Source of the DNA: Paenibacillus humicola
Lineage (GTDB): Bacteria > Bacillota > Bacilli > Paenibacillales > Paenibacillaceae
Assembly (NCBI RefSeq): GCF_028826105.1
Contig: NZ_JAQGPL010000001.1
Coordinates: 187,501-251,500, forward strand
Reading direction: 5' to 3'
Length of the DNA stretch: 64,000 nucleotides
Every line of letters starts with the position of its first letter. The stretch's first letter is position 1. The notes beneath the pieces were generated by a model. The model was not told where the DNA came from, searched no databases, and saw nothing but the letters and a program-made list of their open reading frames with translations. The position numbers and the translations under genes are program-made. This document shows positions 31,697-42,354 of the stretch, one piece after another.

Positions 31697-31731
31697 CCGC
31701 GAAGGAGCTGCCTCAAGCAGCTCCTTCGCGG
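31697..31731 (+). other. Perfect 15-bp hairpin between gapA and pgk
   Basis: The arms at 31697-31711 and 31717-31731 (CCGCGAAGGAGCTGC and its complement) are separated by five bases. No T-run follows, so it is not a classical terminator. It may stabilise the 3' end of a processed gapA message or dampen readthrough into pgk. Confidence 0.75.
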
Positions 31732-31862
31732 CGGTTTGCGGCGTACTCGCGCGGCGAAAGCCACAAACATACTGACCGGTCCCCGGCGGCGGACGGCGGC
31801 CTGACCGCACGCCCGAACAAGGCGTCTGCTGCAGGCGGGGATTCGAAACGGAGGTTGACAGG

Positions 31863-33044
31863 ATGAACAAGAAAAGTGTCCGCGACGTCGATGTGAAAGG
31901 CAAGCGCGTATTCGTGCGCGTCGATTTTAACGTACCTTTGGAAAACGGCGCCATTACGGACGATACACGGATCCGAGAGACGCTGCCGACCATCAACTAT
32001 TTGATCGAAAACGGCGCGAAGGTAATCCTGGCCAGCCACCTCGGCCGCCCGAAGGGCGAAGTCGTCGAAGAAATGCGCCTGACGCCCGCCGCAGCCCGTC
32101 TGTCCGAGCTTCTCGGCAAGGCGGTGGCGAAGGCAAACGAGGCGGTCGGCGATGCCGTACAGGCTCAGGTTGCCGCGCTCAAAGAAGGCGACGTGCTGCT
32201 GCTTGAGAACGTCCGCTTCTATCCGGGCGAAGAGAAGAACGATCCGGAGCTGGCGAAGGCGTTCGCCGGGCTGGCCGACCTGTTCGTGAACGACGCGTTC
32301 GGCGCCGCTCACCGCGCGCACGCGTCGACGGAAGGCATTGCGCATCATCTGCCGGCCGTATCCGGCCTTCTGATGGAGAAAGAGCTCGACGTGCTCGGCA
32401 GGGCGCTGAACAACCCGGAACGCCCGTTCACCGCGATCGTAGGCGGCTCCAAGGTGAAGGACAAAATCGACGTTATCAATAAAATGATCGAAATCGCCGA
32501 CAACATCATCATCGGCGGCGGCTTGTCCTATACGTTTTTCAAGGCGCAGGGCTACGAAATCGGCAAGTCGCTTTGCGACGATTCGAAGCTCGATCTGGCG
32601 CTCGAATTTATCGAGAAGGCGAAGAAGCTCGGCAAGCGGTTTCTGCTTCCGGTCGATATCGTCGTAACCGACGAATTCAGCGCGAGCGCGAACACCAGGA
32701 TCGTCGATATCGACGGCATCCCGGCCGAATGGGAAGGCATCGACATCGGACCGAAGACGCGCGAGATTTATGCCGACGTCATTGGGAGCTCCAAGCTGGT
32801 CGTCTGGAACGGGCCGATGGGCGTGTTTGAAATCGAGCCGTTCTCTCACGGGACCCAAGCCGTTGCGCGGGCATGCGCGGAAACGGCGGCTTATACCGTC
32901 ATCGGCGGCGGCGATTCCGCCGCGGCGGCCGAGAAATTCCACCTTGCCGATCGAATGGACCATATTTCCACCGGCGGCGGCGCGTCGCTCGAGTTTATGG
33001 AAGGCAAGGCGCTTCCGGGCGTCGTTGCGCTGAACGACAAGTAG
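31863..33044 (+). CDS. pgk: Phosphoglycerate kinase
   Basis: A 393-residue kinase that makes ATP from 1,3-bisphosphoglycerate. Signature [15 protein letters not shown] lies near residue 15, substrate-binding ASHLGRPKG near 60, the hinge region [11 protein letters not shown] near 197, and nucleotide-binding [13 protein letters not shown] near 345. It lies 235 bp behind gapA and 18 bp before tpiA. Confidence 0.97.
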   Translation: MNKKSVRDVDVKGKRVFVRVDFNVPLENGAITDDTRIRETLPTINYLIENGAKVILASHLGRPKGEVVEEMRLTPAAARLSELLGKAVAKANEAVGDAVQAQVAALKEGDVLLLENVRFYPGEEKNDPELAKAFAGLADLFVNDAFGAAHRAHASTEGIAHHLPAVSGLLMEKELDVLGRALNNPERPFTAIVGGSKVKDKIDVINKMIEIADNIIIGGGLSYTFFKAQGYEIGKSLCDDSKLDLALEFIEKAKKLGKRFLLPVDIVVTDEFSASANTRIVDIDGIPAEWEGIDIGPKTREIYADVIGSSKLVVWNGPMGVFEIEPFSHGTQAVARACAETAAYTVIGGGDSAAAAEKFHLADRMDHISTGGGASLEFMEGKALPGVVALNDK

Positions 33045-33815
<771 letters not shown>

Positions 33816-33816
33816 G

Positions 33817-35352
33817 ATGGCTCCGAAACCGGTTGCGCTTATTATTTTGGACGGATTCGGGCTTCGCGGCGACGTTACGGGCAATGCGGTGGCGCAGGCG
33901 AAAAAGCCGAATTACGACCGGTACTGGAACACATACCCGCATACGACGCTGACGGCATGCGGCGAAGCGGTCGGATTGCCGGAGGGGCAAATGGGCAACT
34001 CCGAGGTCGGCCACTTGAACATCGGCGCCGGACGGATCGTCTACCAGGACCTGACCCGGATCAGCAAATCGATCCGCGACGGCGAGTTTTTCGACAACGA
34101 GACGCTGATCGGAGCGGTGCGCCATGCCAAAGAGAACGGCAGGAAGCTGCACCTGTACGGCCTGCTGTCCGACGGCGGCGTTCACAGCCATATCGAGCAC
34201 CTGTTCGCGCTGCTTGACCTGGCCAAGAAAGAAGGCTTGAAAGACGTTTACATCCACGCATTCCTCGACGGCCGCGACGTAGCGCCGGACAGCGCGAAGG
34301 GCTACCTCGAACGTCTGCAGGCGAAAATCGCCGAAGTTGGCGTCGGTCAAGTCGCTACGGTGCAGGGCCGCTACTATGCGATGGACCGCGACAAGCGCTG
34401 GGAGCGGACGGAGAAATCGTACCGCGCGATGGTATACGGGGAAGGACCGCAGTATACCGACCCCGTCAAGGCGGTCGCCGAATCGTACGAGAAATCGGTA
34501 TTCGACGAATTCGTCATGCCGACGGTCATCGTGAAGGAAGACGGAACGCCGGCGGCAACGGTCGAATCCGGAGATTCCGTCGTATTCTTCAACTTCCGGC
34601 CGGACCGGGCGATTCAATTGTCGCAGGTGTTCACGAACTCGGACTTCCGCGGCTTCGACCGCGGGCCGAAATTTCCGCAGAACCTGTACTTCGTCTGCCT
34701 GACGCTGTTCAGCGAAAGTGTCGACGGTTATGTGGCGTACAAGCCCAAAAACCTCGACAACACGCTCGGCGAGGTGCTCGTCCAGCAAGGCAAGAAGCAG
34801 CTGCGGATCGCCGAAACCGAGAAGTATCCGCACGTCACGTTCTTCTTCAGCGGCGGCCGCGACGTCGAGCTTCCGGGCGAGACGCGCATTCTGATCAATT
34901 CGCCGAAGGTCGCGACCTACGACCTGAAGCCGGAGATGAGCGCCTATGAGGTAGCCGAAGCGGCGGTGAAGGAAATCGAAGCGGATAAGCACGACGCGAT
35001 TATTCTGAATTTCGCCAATCCCGACATGGTCGGGCACTCCGGCAAGCTGGAGCCGACGATCAAGGCGGTCGAGGCGACCGACGAGTGCCTCGGCAAAGTC
35101 GTCGAAGCGGTGCTTGCCAAAGGCGGCGTCTGCTTGATCACCGCCGACCACGGCAACGCCGATATGGTCATCGACGAGAACGGCCGCCCGTTTACGGCGC
35201 ATACGACCAACCCGGTGCCGTTCATTCTGACGAAGGCGGGCGTTTCGCTCCGCGAAGGCGGCATTCTGGCCGACCTCGCGCCGACGATGCTCTCGATGCT
35301 GGAGCTGCCACAGCCGGCCGAGATGACGGGCCGGTCGCTGGCCGAAGGCTGA
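33817..35352 (+). CDS. gpmI: 2,3-bisphosphoglycerate-independent phosphoglycerate mutase
   Basis: A 511-residue manganese-dependent mutase of the alkaline-phosphatase superfamily. [10 protein letters not shown] holds the first metal ligand (Asp near 11), the phosphoserine is in [15 protein letters not shown] (near 62), further metal ligands are in FLDGRDVAP and in [10 protein letters not shown] (near 445). Mn dependence makes the enzyme pH-sensitive in sporeforming bacteria. It follows tpiA almost without a gap. Confidence 0.96.
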   Translation: MAPKPVALIILDGFGLRGDVTGNAVAQAKKPNYDRYWNTYPHTTLTACGEAVGLPEGQMGNSEVGHLNIGAGRIVYQDLTRISKSIRDGEFFDNETLIGAVRHAKENGRKLHLYGLLSDGGVHSHIEHLFALLDLAKKEGLKDVYIHAFLDGRDVAPDSAKGYLERLQAKIAEVGVGQVATVQGRYYAMDRDKRWERTEKSYRAMVYGEGPQYTDPVKAVAESYEKSVFDEFVMPTVIVKEDGTPAATVESGDSVVFFNFRPDRAIQLSQVFTNSDFRGFDRGPKFPQNLYFVCLTLFSESVDGYVAYKPKNLDNTLGEVLVQQGKKQLRIAETEKYPHVTFFFSGGRDVELPGETRILINSPKVATYDLKPEMSAYEVAEAAVKEIEADKHDAIILNFANPDMVGHSGKLEPTIKAVEATDECLGKVVEAVLAKGGVCLITADHGNADMVIDENGRPFTAHTTNPVPFILTKAGVSLREGGILADLAPTMLSMLELPQPAEMTGRSLAEG

Positions 35353-35354
35353 GG

Positions 35355-35384
35355 TTGATTTTTACCGGACAAAGATTGTACAGT
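35355..35384 (+). promoter_or_regulatory. Possible internal promoter before eno
   Basis: TTGATT, 18 bp, TACAGT, 49 bp upstream of the eno start. It would give extra expression of enolase independent of CggR. Confidence 0.5.
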
Positions 35385-35393
35385 GTGTAGTAG

Positions 35394-36725
<1,332 letters not shown>

Positions 36726-36798
36726 GCTCACCATCGGATAGGCCAAAATGGCAAAAGAATGTCCCAAATGGCGAGGTAGTTTCCGCCCGGACGTTCGT

Positions 36799-36848
36799 TA
36801 TAATAAAGGGAGAGAACAAGCGGCTTCGGCCGCGTGCCTCTCCCTTTT
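36799..36848 (+). terminator. Terminator behind eno, preceded by a TATAAT box
   Basis: A long stem AAAGGGAGAG/CTCTCCCTTT with an inner GCGGC-TTCG-GCCGC hairpin, then TTTT. TATAAT at 36799-36804 lies just upstream with a poor -35. If that is a promoter, the hairpin sits in the leader of the next gene and could attenuate it. Confidence 0.8.
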
Positions 36849-36908
36849 GCGCTGATCGGCCCAAACCGGGCGGTATGACAAAATCATAGAATTTCGAGGT
36901 GAACCCAC

Positions 36909-37676
36909 TTGGCAAAACCGGTTGTAGGTTTGCAATTGTACACGCTTCGCGACCAGACGAAAAACGATTTTCTCGGCACGATCCGCAAGGTGGCCGAAAT
37001 GGGCTATCAGGCGGTTGAGTTCGCTGGTTATTTCGACACGCCGGCCAAGGAGCTGAAGTCGGTGCTCGACGGCGTCGGCCTGGAGGCGCCTTCCGCGCAC
37101 GTCGGCCTCAGCTTTAACGAGCCGGACAAGATCGAAGCCGATCTGGCGAAGCAAATCGAATACGCCCAGGAAATCGGCTTGAAATACATCATCACTCCTT
37201 GGGCGCCGCTGCCGCAAAATCCGACGGAGGAGGATGTGGCGAAGCTGGCGTCGATTCTGGAGGCATGCGGGCGGCAGGTGACGGCGGCAGGTCTGAAATA
37301 CGGCTACCATAACCACGATTTCGAATTCAAGCTGGTGAACGGCAAACCGATTATGGACCACCTGCTCGAACACGTGCCGGCCGAGCTGCTGGTCGCCGAG
37401 TTCGACCTTGGCTGGGTGCATATGGGCGGCCAAAGCCCGCTTGAGTACGTCAATCGCTATGCGGGCCGCGTGCCGCTGGCGCATTTCAAGGATTTCGGCA
37501 ACGGCCGCCGCGATACGGAAATCGGAAAGGGCGTGGTCGATCTGAAAAGCGTGCTCGACGTCGCCGAGAAGGTCGGCATTCAGTATTACATCGTCGAGCA
37601 GGAAGAGTTCGAGAAATCCTCGCTCGAAAGCGCGAAAATTTGCCTCGAGTTTTTCCGCGAGAACGGCGCGCTGTAA
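36909..37676 (+). CDS. Xylose-isomerase-like TIM-barrel protein
   Basis: A 255-residue protein of the sugar phosphate isomerase/epimerase (IolE/IolH-like) group. Metal-binding positions typical of the fold are seen in YHNHDFEF (near 136), AEFDLGWVHMGG (near 165), LAHFKDFGN (near 193) and YYIVEQEEF (near 227). The precise substrate cannot be told from sequence. Translation starts at TTG (36909) with GAGGTG seven bases upstream. It stands alone between terminators. Confidence 0.8.
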   Translation: MAKPVVGLQLYTLRDQTKNDFLGTIRKVAEMGYQAVEFAGYFDTPAKELKSVLDGVGLEAPSAHVGLSFNEPDKIEADLAKQIEYAQEIGLKYIITPWAPLPQNPTEEDVAKLASILEACGRQVTAAGLKYGYHNHDFEFKLVNGKPIMDHLLEHVPAELLVAEFDLGWVHMGGQSPLEYVNRYAGRVPLAHFKDFGNGRRDTEIGKGVVDLKSVLDVAEKVGIQYYIVEQEEFEKSSLESAKICLEFFRENGAL

Positions 37677-37698
37677 GCGGCGCAGACCGGCTTTCGAT

Positions 37699-37730
37699 CC
37701 CGCAGTCCCGTACAGGGCTGCGGGTTTTTT
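37699..37730 (+). terminator. Terminator behind the TIM-barrel gene
   Basis: Stem CCCGCAGTCCC ... GGGCTGCGGG, then six T residues. Confidence 0.9.
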
Positions 37731-37758
37731 GGCGTAACCGGTATGGGGGCGGCCGGAC

Positions 37759-37787
37759 TTGTATTCAAATGGGCCGAATGCTATAAT
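37759..37787 (+). promoter_or_regulatory. Promoter of secG
   Basis: TTGTAT, 17 bp, TATAAT preceded by TGC (extended -10). Confidence 0.8.
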
Positions 37788-37868
37788 AGGTGTGCTGTCT
37801 ATCTGGGTTCGGCACGGTAGTGACGGACCAGCGGCAAATGAAACGCTCCTAGCTTGGGAGGTGGAACT

Positions 37869-38105
37869 GTGGAAATCGCATTTAAAATACTGCTCATTAT
37901 TTTTTCGCTGGCTTTGATCACGGTCGTTCTCCTGCAGAAAGGGAAGAGCGCGGGGCTGTCCGGCGCCATCTCCGGCGGTGCGGAGCATCTGTTCGGCAAG
38001 ACGAAAGCGCGCGGCATGGATTTGTTTTTGCAGCGCATGACGATCGGAATTGCGGCCGGGTTCTTCATTACGGCGCTGATTGTCGCTTATTTGGTTAAAG
38101 TTTAA
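37869..38105 (+). CDS. secG: Preprotein translocase subunit SecG
   Basis: A 78-residue membrane protein of the SecYEG channel. Two membrane segments (about residues 4-22 and 55-76) flank the conserved [32 protein letters not shown] loop. The GTG at 37869 is preferred: GGGAGGTGG lies just upstream and the N-terminus then matches family length. It is a monocistronic unit with its own promoter and terminator; in Bacillus secG also sits upstream of rnr and smpB. Confidence 0.93.
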   Translation: MEIAFKILLIIFSLALITVVLLQKGKSAGLSGAISGGAEHLFGKTKARGMDLFLQRMTIGIAAGFFITALIVAYLVKV

Positions 38106-38123
38106 TGTGATGAAGATCGTGAA

Positions 38124-38148
38124 AGCGGGACGCCGGTCCCGCTTTTTT
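38124..38148 (+). terminator. Terminator of secG
   Basis: An 8-bp stem AGCGGGAC/GTCCCGCT with loop GCCG, then six T residues. Confidence 0.93.
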
Positions 38149-38409
38149 GTTTTTTAGATCTAGGCTGCAGAGCCAACAGCCGGCAACAGCCGATTCTTCT
38201 TGATGGTACCGGGTTACTTCTATCGTGCGAAGCCGTTAATGATGCAGGCCGCTAATGATTGATGCCGTTTAGTATCGGCGGTTAACGAAAGGATCCTCGG
38301 TCTGCAGACGGAGGGGAATTTCGGGCTGAGGCCGCTGTTTGGGGGTTGTCGTGCGGGTTTATAATGAGACAGGAATGAGCGAAACTTGAGTCAAGAGACT
38401 GCCAATGTC
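38149..38409 (+). other. Gap between secG and the YhbD-like gene
   Basis: About 260 bases without a gene. TATAAT at 38360-38365 has no good -35. Imperfect short repeats GCCGTTAATGAT, GCCGCTAATGAT and GATGCCGTTTAGTAT occur at about 38231-38275. Nothing else is recognised. Confidence 0.4.
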
Positions 38410-38438
38410 TTTACAACGTAACAGTGTTTTGTTACGAT
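38410..38438 (+). promoter_or_regulatory. Promoter with an operator dyad inside it (YhbD-like gene)
   Basis: TTTACA, 17 bp, TACGAT. A perfect inverted repeat CGTAACA-N6-TGTTACG (38417-38436) fills the spacer and overlaps the -10, the usual site for a repressor or a MerR-type activator. A partial copy (CGTAACA, three bases, TTTCG) recurs inside the coding region at 38744-38758. Confidence 0.65.
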
Positions 38439-38461
38439 GGAGGTGACGAGGTGATGTATAG

Positions 38462-39088
38462 ATGGATGAGCGCGAGCTGATCTCGAAGAAGGACCTGCTT
38501 GAAGCGACCGGTATTTCCTACGGCCAGCTGTATCGATGGAAACGAAAGCAGCTGATCCCCGAAGACTGGTTTATCCGCAAATCGACTTTTACGGGGCAGG
38601 AAACCTTTTTTCCGAAGACGCTGATTCTGCAGCGGATCGACCGCATTTTGAACATGAAGGACGATCTGTCGCTCGATGAACTCGCCGGTAAGCTTTCGCC
38701 GCTGCTTTACGACGTCGAGCTGCGCAAAGATGAGCTTATAAAACGTAACATTGTTTCGAAGGTGGTGCTGGACCGGTATGCGGCGAAAGACGCGCCGGAC
38801 GCCATTTACCCGTTCGAGAAGACGTTGTTTTTTTTCATTGTCGATAAAATGCTGCAGGGCGGCGGGATGAGCCTCGAGGAAGGGGTGAAGCTGCTGGAGA
38901 CGCTGCGGGAGCATTTTGCGAAATGCGAGAACGGGAACGGTGAGCTGCTGCTGATTCGGAAGATGGGCGTCTCCAGCTTCATCCTGACGACGGGAGCGGG
39001 CGGGATATTTTTCGAAAACGGGGTCAAGGTGGTCGAGCGGCTGTCGCTGTCCGATTGCGTGGAAGAGTTAAAAATGAAAATCGGTTAA
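38462..39088 (+). CDS. YhbD-like (DUF4004) protein, probable regulator
   Basis: A 208-residue protein resembling Bacillus YhbD. The N-terminus, KKDLLEATGISYGQLYRWKR (about 9-28), looks like a MerR-type helix-turn-helix, and the next helices (FFPKTLILQRIDRIL) fit the wing/recognition region of such proteins. The rest is unassigned. It precedes two bactofilin genes, the same order as yhbD-yhbE-yhbF in Bacillus. An operator-like dyad in its own promoter suggests autoregulation. RBS GAGGTG is eight bases from the ATG. Confidence 0.75.
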   Translation: MDERELISKKDLLEATGISYGQLYRWKRKQLIPEDWFIRKSTFTGQETFFPKTLILQRIDRILNMKDDLSLDELAGKLSPLLYDVELRKDELIKRNIVSKVVLDRYAAKDAPDAIYPFEKTLFFFIVDKMLQGGGMSLEEGVKLLETLREHFAKCENGNGELLLIRKMGVSSFILTTGAGGIFFENGVKVVERLSLSDCVEELKMKIG

Positions 39089-39103
39089 TGCGGGGTGAAC
39101 AAA

Positions 39104-39787
39104 ATGGAGGAGCGGGAACGAGCCGATCTGAACATAAACGGGCTCGGCAGCGCGTCCGGAGGCGATTTTCGCCATGTTAACATTGAAGGCGTCGGGCGGG
39201 TCGACGGCGATTTGAGCTGCGAGAGCTTCCGGCTGAACGGAATGGGTACGGTGAAAGGTACTATCCACACCGCCGGCCTGTTCGACATGAACGGCAAGCT
39301 GACCGGATACGGCGAAATCGAGGCGTCGAAGGTGCTGATGAACGGCCATGCGTCGCTGCACGGACGGCTGCGCGGCGAGGTCGTCGAGCTGATCGGCATT
39401 GTGAAAGTCCATGGCGATTGTGAGGCGGAACGATTTATCGGGGACGGCGGGTTTACGATCGGAGGTCTTCTGAATGCGGGAACCGTGGACATTCAGCTCT
39501 ACGGCCGGACGCAGATCGGTGAGATCGGCGGCGACCGGATATCGGTCCGCAAGTCGGAGCGCAAGGACTGGAGCCGGCTGCTGGCCTGGGTCGTGCCGAT
39601 TTTTCAGACGCAGCTGCGGGCTTCGGCGATCGAAGGCGATGCCGTGGAGCTCGAAATGACGACGGCGGGTATCGTGCGCGGCAACCGGGTCGTGATCGGC
39701 CCGGGCTGCAAAATCGGCCGCGTCGAATACCGTGACGAGCTGATCGTCCATCCGAACGCGGAGATCGGCGAACAGGCGAGACAATAA
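39104..39787 (+). CDS. Bactofilin-like polymer-forming protein (BacE/YhbE-like)
   Basis: A 227-residue beta-helical protein with successive short strands (VNIEGVGRVDGDL, CESFRLNGMGTVKG, VLMNGHASLHGRL, VELIGIVKVHGDC), the pattern of bactofilins, which self-assemble into filaments. Bacillus BacE and BacF, encoded by yhbE and yhbF, are needed for flagellar assembly. The ATG at 39104 has GGGGTG six bases upstream; a GTG nine bases earlier is possible. It follows the YhbD-like gene by 15 bp. Confidence 0.78.
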   Translation: MEERERADLNINGLGSASGGDFRHVNIEGVGRVDGDLSCESFRLNGMGTVKGTIHTAGLFDMNGKLTGYGEIEASKVLMNGHASLHGRLRGEVVELIGIVKVHGDCEAERFIGDGGFTIGGLLNAGTVDIQLYGRTQIGEIGGDRISVRKSERKDWSRLLAWVVPIFQTQLRASAIEGDAVELEMTTAGIVRGNRVVIGPGCKIGRVEYRDELIVHPNAEIGEQARQ

Positions 39788-39818
39788 AACAAACGTTAAA
39801 GCGAAGGGAGTTTTGCGC

Positions 39819-40481
39819 ATGCAGCCGAAAAGCGTAACCATTACCGGCACGGGCTCGGTGTCCGGCGGGCTGTATCAACGCGTAAACATACTGGGCGAAG
39901 CGGAGCTGTTCGGCGACATTCAGTGCGAGTCGTTCAAATGCACGGGGAACAGCCATTCGAAGGGCTCGATGACCGCCCGAAAATATCGGCTTCAGGGCGA
40001 AGCGAGCATCTCCGGCGATTTGAAGGCGGTAGAGCTGACCTCGCTCGGGCAGATCGACGTCGAAGGCGCCGTGCGCGGCGGGAAAATGACGGTCAGGGGA
40101 CAGCTCTCGGCCGGCGGGTCGTGCGAAGCCGATCGGCTGACGGTGAAGGGGGCGGTCAGCGTCGGCGGTCTGCTGAGCGCGGAGCAGCTGGACATCAGCC
40201 TGTACGGCCCGAGCGAAGCGAAGGAAATCGGCGTCGGGACGATCAGCGTCAAGCGCAAAGCCATTCAGACGATCAAGCAGTGGTTTACTCCCCAAGGTGC
40301 GGCGGAGCTGCGGGCGGGTACGATCGAGGGCGACACGATTTATTTGGAGCATACAACGGCCGACGTCGTCAGGGGCAATCGGGTCGAGCTCGGTCCCGGC
40401 TGCAAAATCGGGCTGGTCGAATACCGGGACGTCCTGAAAAAAAGCGGAAGCGCCGCAGTCGGCAGCGAGCTTAAAGTTTAG
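39819..40481 (+). CDS. Bactofilin-like polymer-forming protein (BacF/YhbF-like)
   Basis: A 220-residue paralogue of the preceding protein with the same beta-solenoid pattern and shared blocks (GxVxGxxxxxVNI, VRGNRVxxGPGCKIGxVEYRD near the C-terminus). Two bactofilins in tandem suggest a heteropolymer. The ATG at 39819 follows AAGGGAG by eight bases. It is 31 bp downstream of the first copy. Confidence 0.78.
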   Translation: MQPKSVTITGTGSVSGGLYQRVNILGEAELFGDIQCESFKCTGNSHSKGSMTARKYRLQGEASISGDLKAVELTSLGQIDVEGAVRGGKMTVRGQLSAGGSCEADRLTVKGAVSVGGLLSAEQLDISLYGPSEAKEIGVGTISVKRKAIQTIKQWFTPQGAAELRAGTIEGDTIYLEHTTADVVRGNRVELGPGCKIGLVEYRDVLKKSGSAAVGSELKV

Positions 40482-40526
40482 CGGCGTCGATCGGCAATAT
40501 TCATTTGGAAAGGAAGGAACAATACG

Positions 40527-42068
40527 ATGGCACCGCAATCCAGCAAGTTAGGGCTTGTCATTCTCGGTCTGCTGCTCGGCATTTTCGTAGCGGCGATCGA
40601 CAATACGATTGTGGCGACGGCGATGGGAACGATCGTCGCCGATCTTGGCGGTCTCGATAAATATGTATGGGTCACCTCGGCTTATCTCGTGACGGAGATG
40701 GCCGGCATGCCGATCTTCGGCAAGCTGTCGGATATGTATGGGCGTAAACGGTTTTTTGTGTTCGGCATCGGCATGTTTCTGCTCGGTTCGATCCTGTGCG
40801 GCACAGCGCATAATATCGTAGAGCTGAGCATCTACCGCGCCATCCAAGGAATCGGCGGCGGCGCGCTGATGCCGATCGCTTTTACAATCATGTTCGACGT
40901 CATTCCCCCGGAAAAAAGAGGCGGCATGGGCGGCCTGTTCAGCGCCGTATTCGGCACGTCGAGCCTTGCAGGCCCGCTGCTTGGCGCTTATATTACGGAC
41001 CATATCGATTGGCGGTGGATTTTCTACATCAATGTGCCGATCGGCATCGCCGCGCTTGCGCTGATCCTGTTCAACTACCGCGAATCGGTCCAGCACGCCG
41101 TGCAAAAAATCGACTGGTGGGGGGCGCTGACCCTTGTCGGCTCGGTCGTCAGCCTCATGTTCGCGCTGGAGCTGGGCGGACAGGAATATGCCTGGGACTC
41201 GGCGCAAATCATCGGATTGTTCGCCGCCGCGGCCGTGCTGCTGGCCATCTTCCTATACGTCGAGACGAAAGCGGCGGAGCCGATCATCTCTTACGGCATG
41301 TTCCGCAAGCGGCTGTTCGCCGCAAGTACAATTATCGGGCTGCTGTACGGGGCGGGGTTCATTACTTTCGCCATGTACATCCCGATCTACGTGCAGGGCG
41401 TGACGGGCGGCACCGCGACTAATTCCGGCCTCCTTCTGCTGCCGATGACGCTCGGGTCAGTCGCTGCCTCGCAGGTCGGGGGCGTGATGGCGTCAAAAAC
41501 GTCGTACCGGAATATTATGATTTTGTCCGGCGTCATTTTCCTGCTCGGCACGTATTTGCTCGGCACGCTTACGCCGGATACATCCAGATGGCTGCTAACG
41601 GTGTATATGATTATTGCCGGCTTCGGCGTCGGCTTTTCTTTCTCGGTGCTCGGCATGGCCGGCATTCACCATTTCGACGCCCGGCAGCGCGGCTCGGCGA
41701 ACTCGACGATGGCCTTCGTCCGCTCGCTCGGTATGACGGTCGGCCTTACCGTGTTCGGCATCCTGCAGCGGAATTTACTGACCGGCAAGCTGTCGGACGC
41801 CTTCGACGGCCAGACCGGGGCGGCGGCCGGCGGGCTGCTCGGCGATACGCGGGAGCTGCTCTCTCCCGAGAAGCGGGCGGCGATTCCAAAGGACGTCCTG
41901 GACAAAATCATCGGCGCGCTGTCCTCGTCGGTCTCCACGATGTTTCTGTGGGCGCTCATCCCGGCCGGACTCGCCTTTATCGCGATCCTGTACATGGGGA
42001 ACGCAAGGCTTGAAATCCCGGCGAAAGCGGAGCAGGGGAAACGGGCGGCCGGGTTCGGCGGGCATTGA
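40527..42068 (+). CDS. DHA2-family multidrug exporter (EmrB/QacA type), 14 membrane segments
   Basis: A 513-residue major facilitator. The N-terminal membrane segment contains the DHA2-type motif DNTIVATAMGTIV; motif A reads GKLSDMYGRKRFF (about 71-83), and motif C-like GPLLGAYITDHIDWRWIFYIN follows near 152. Hydrophobic stretches support about 14 transmembrane helices. The substrate is unknown. AAGGAAGGA precedes the ATG. A GC-rich hairpin at about 42087-42115 with a weak T-tract may terminate it. Confidence 0.88.
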   Translation: MAPQSSKLGLVILGLLLGIFVAAIDNTIVATAMGTIVADLGGLDKYVWVTSAYLVTEMAGMPIFGKLSDMYGRKRFFVFGIGMFLLGSILCGTAHNIVELSIYRAIQGIGGGALMPIAFTIMFDVIPPEKRGGMGGLFSAVFGTSSLAGPLLGAYITDHIDWRWIFYINVPIGIAALALILFNYRESVQHAVQKIDWWGALTLVGSVVSLMFALELGGQEYAWDSAQIIGLFAAAAVLLAIFLYVETKAAEPIISYGMFRKRLFAASTIIGLLYGAGFITFAMYIPIYVQGVTGGTATNSGLLLLPMTLGSVAASQVGGVMASKTSYRNIMILSGVIFLLGTYLLGTLTPDTSRWLLTVYMIIAGFGVGFSFSVLGMAGIHHFDARQRGSANSTMAFVRSLGMTVGLTVFGILQRNLLTGKLSDAFDGQTGAAAGGLLGDTRELLSPEKRAAIPKDVLDKIIGALSSSVSTMFLWALIPAGLAFIAILYMGNARLEIPAKAEQGKRAAGFGGH

Positions 42069-42354
42069 TCGTATTGCTTGAAAGGAGCCGTGCCTGGAAA
42101 ACACCGGGCGCGGCTTCTTGCGGCCGGCGGCGGGCGGGCATTGTTGCCGGTTGGAGTCGAAGTCCGCATTCGGGCGCGCTCAACGGTTCTCACTGCAGCA
42201 GGGGCGGACGGGATTTTATTTTCACAAAACGGGCTGGAACGGATGATGGAACCGGATTTCGTGTATACTATATGTTATATGAGAATCTATCAACCGACGA
42301 CTGCAGCATTTGCCAGAGGCGCCCGTCGCGGTACATGAGGTGGAATAACGGAAA
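42069..42354 (+). promoter_or_regulatory. Gap with possible rnr promoter
   Basis: 286 bases without a gene. TATACT at 42264-42269 is a good -10, but its -35 is poor. A GAGGTGG SD lies 13 bases upstream of rnr. Confidence 0.4.
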
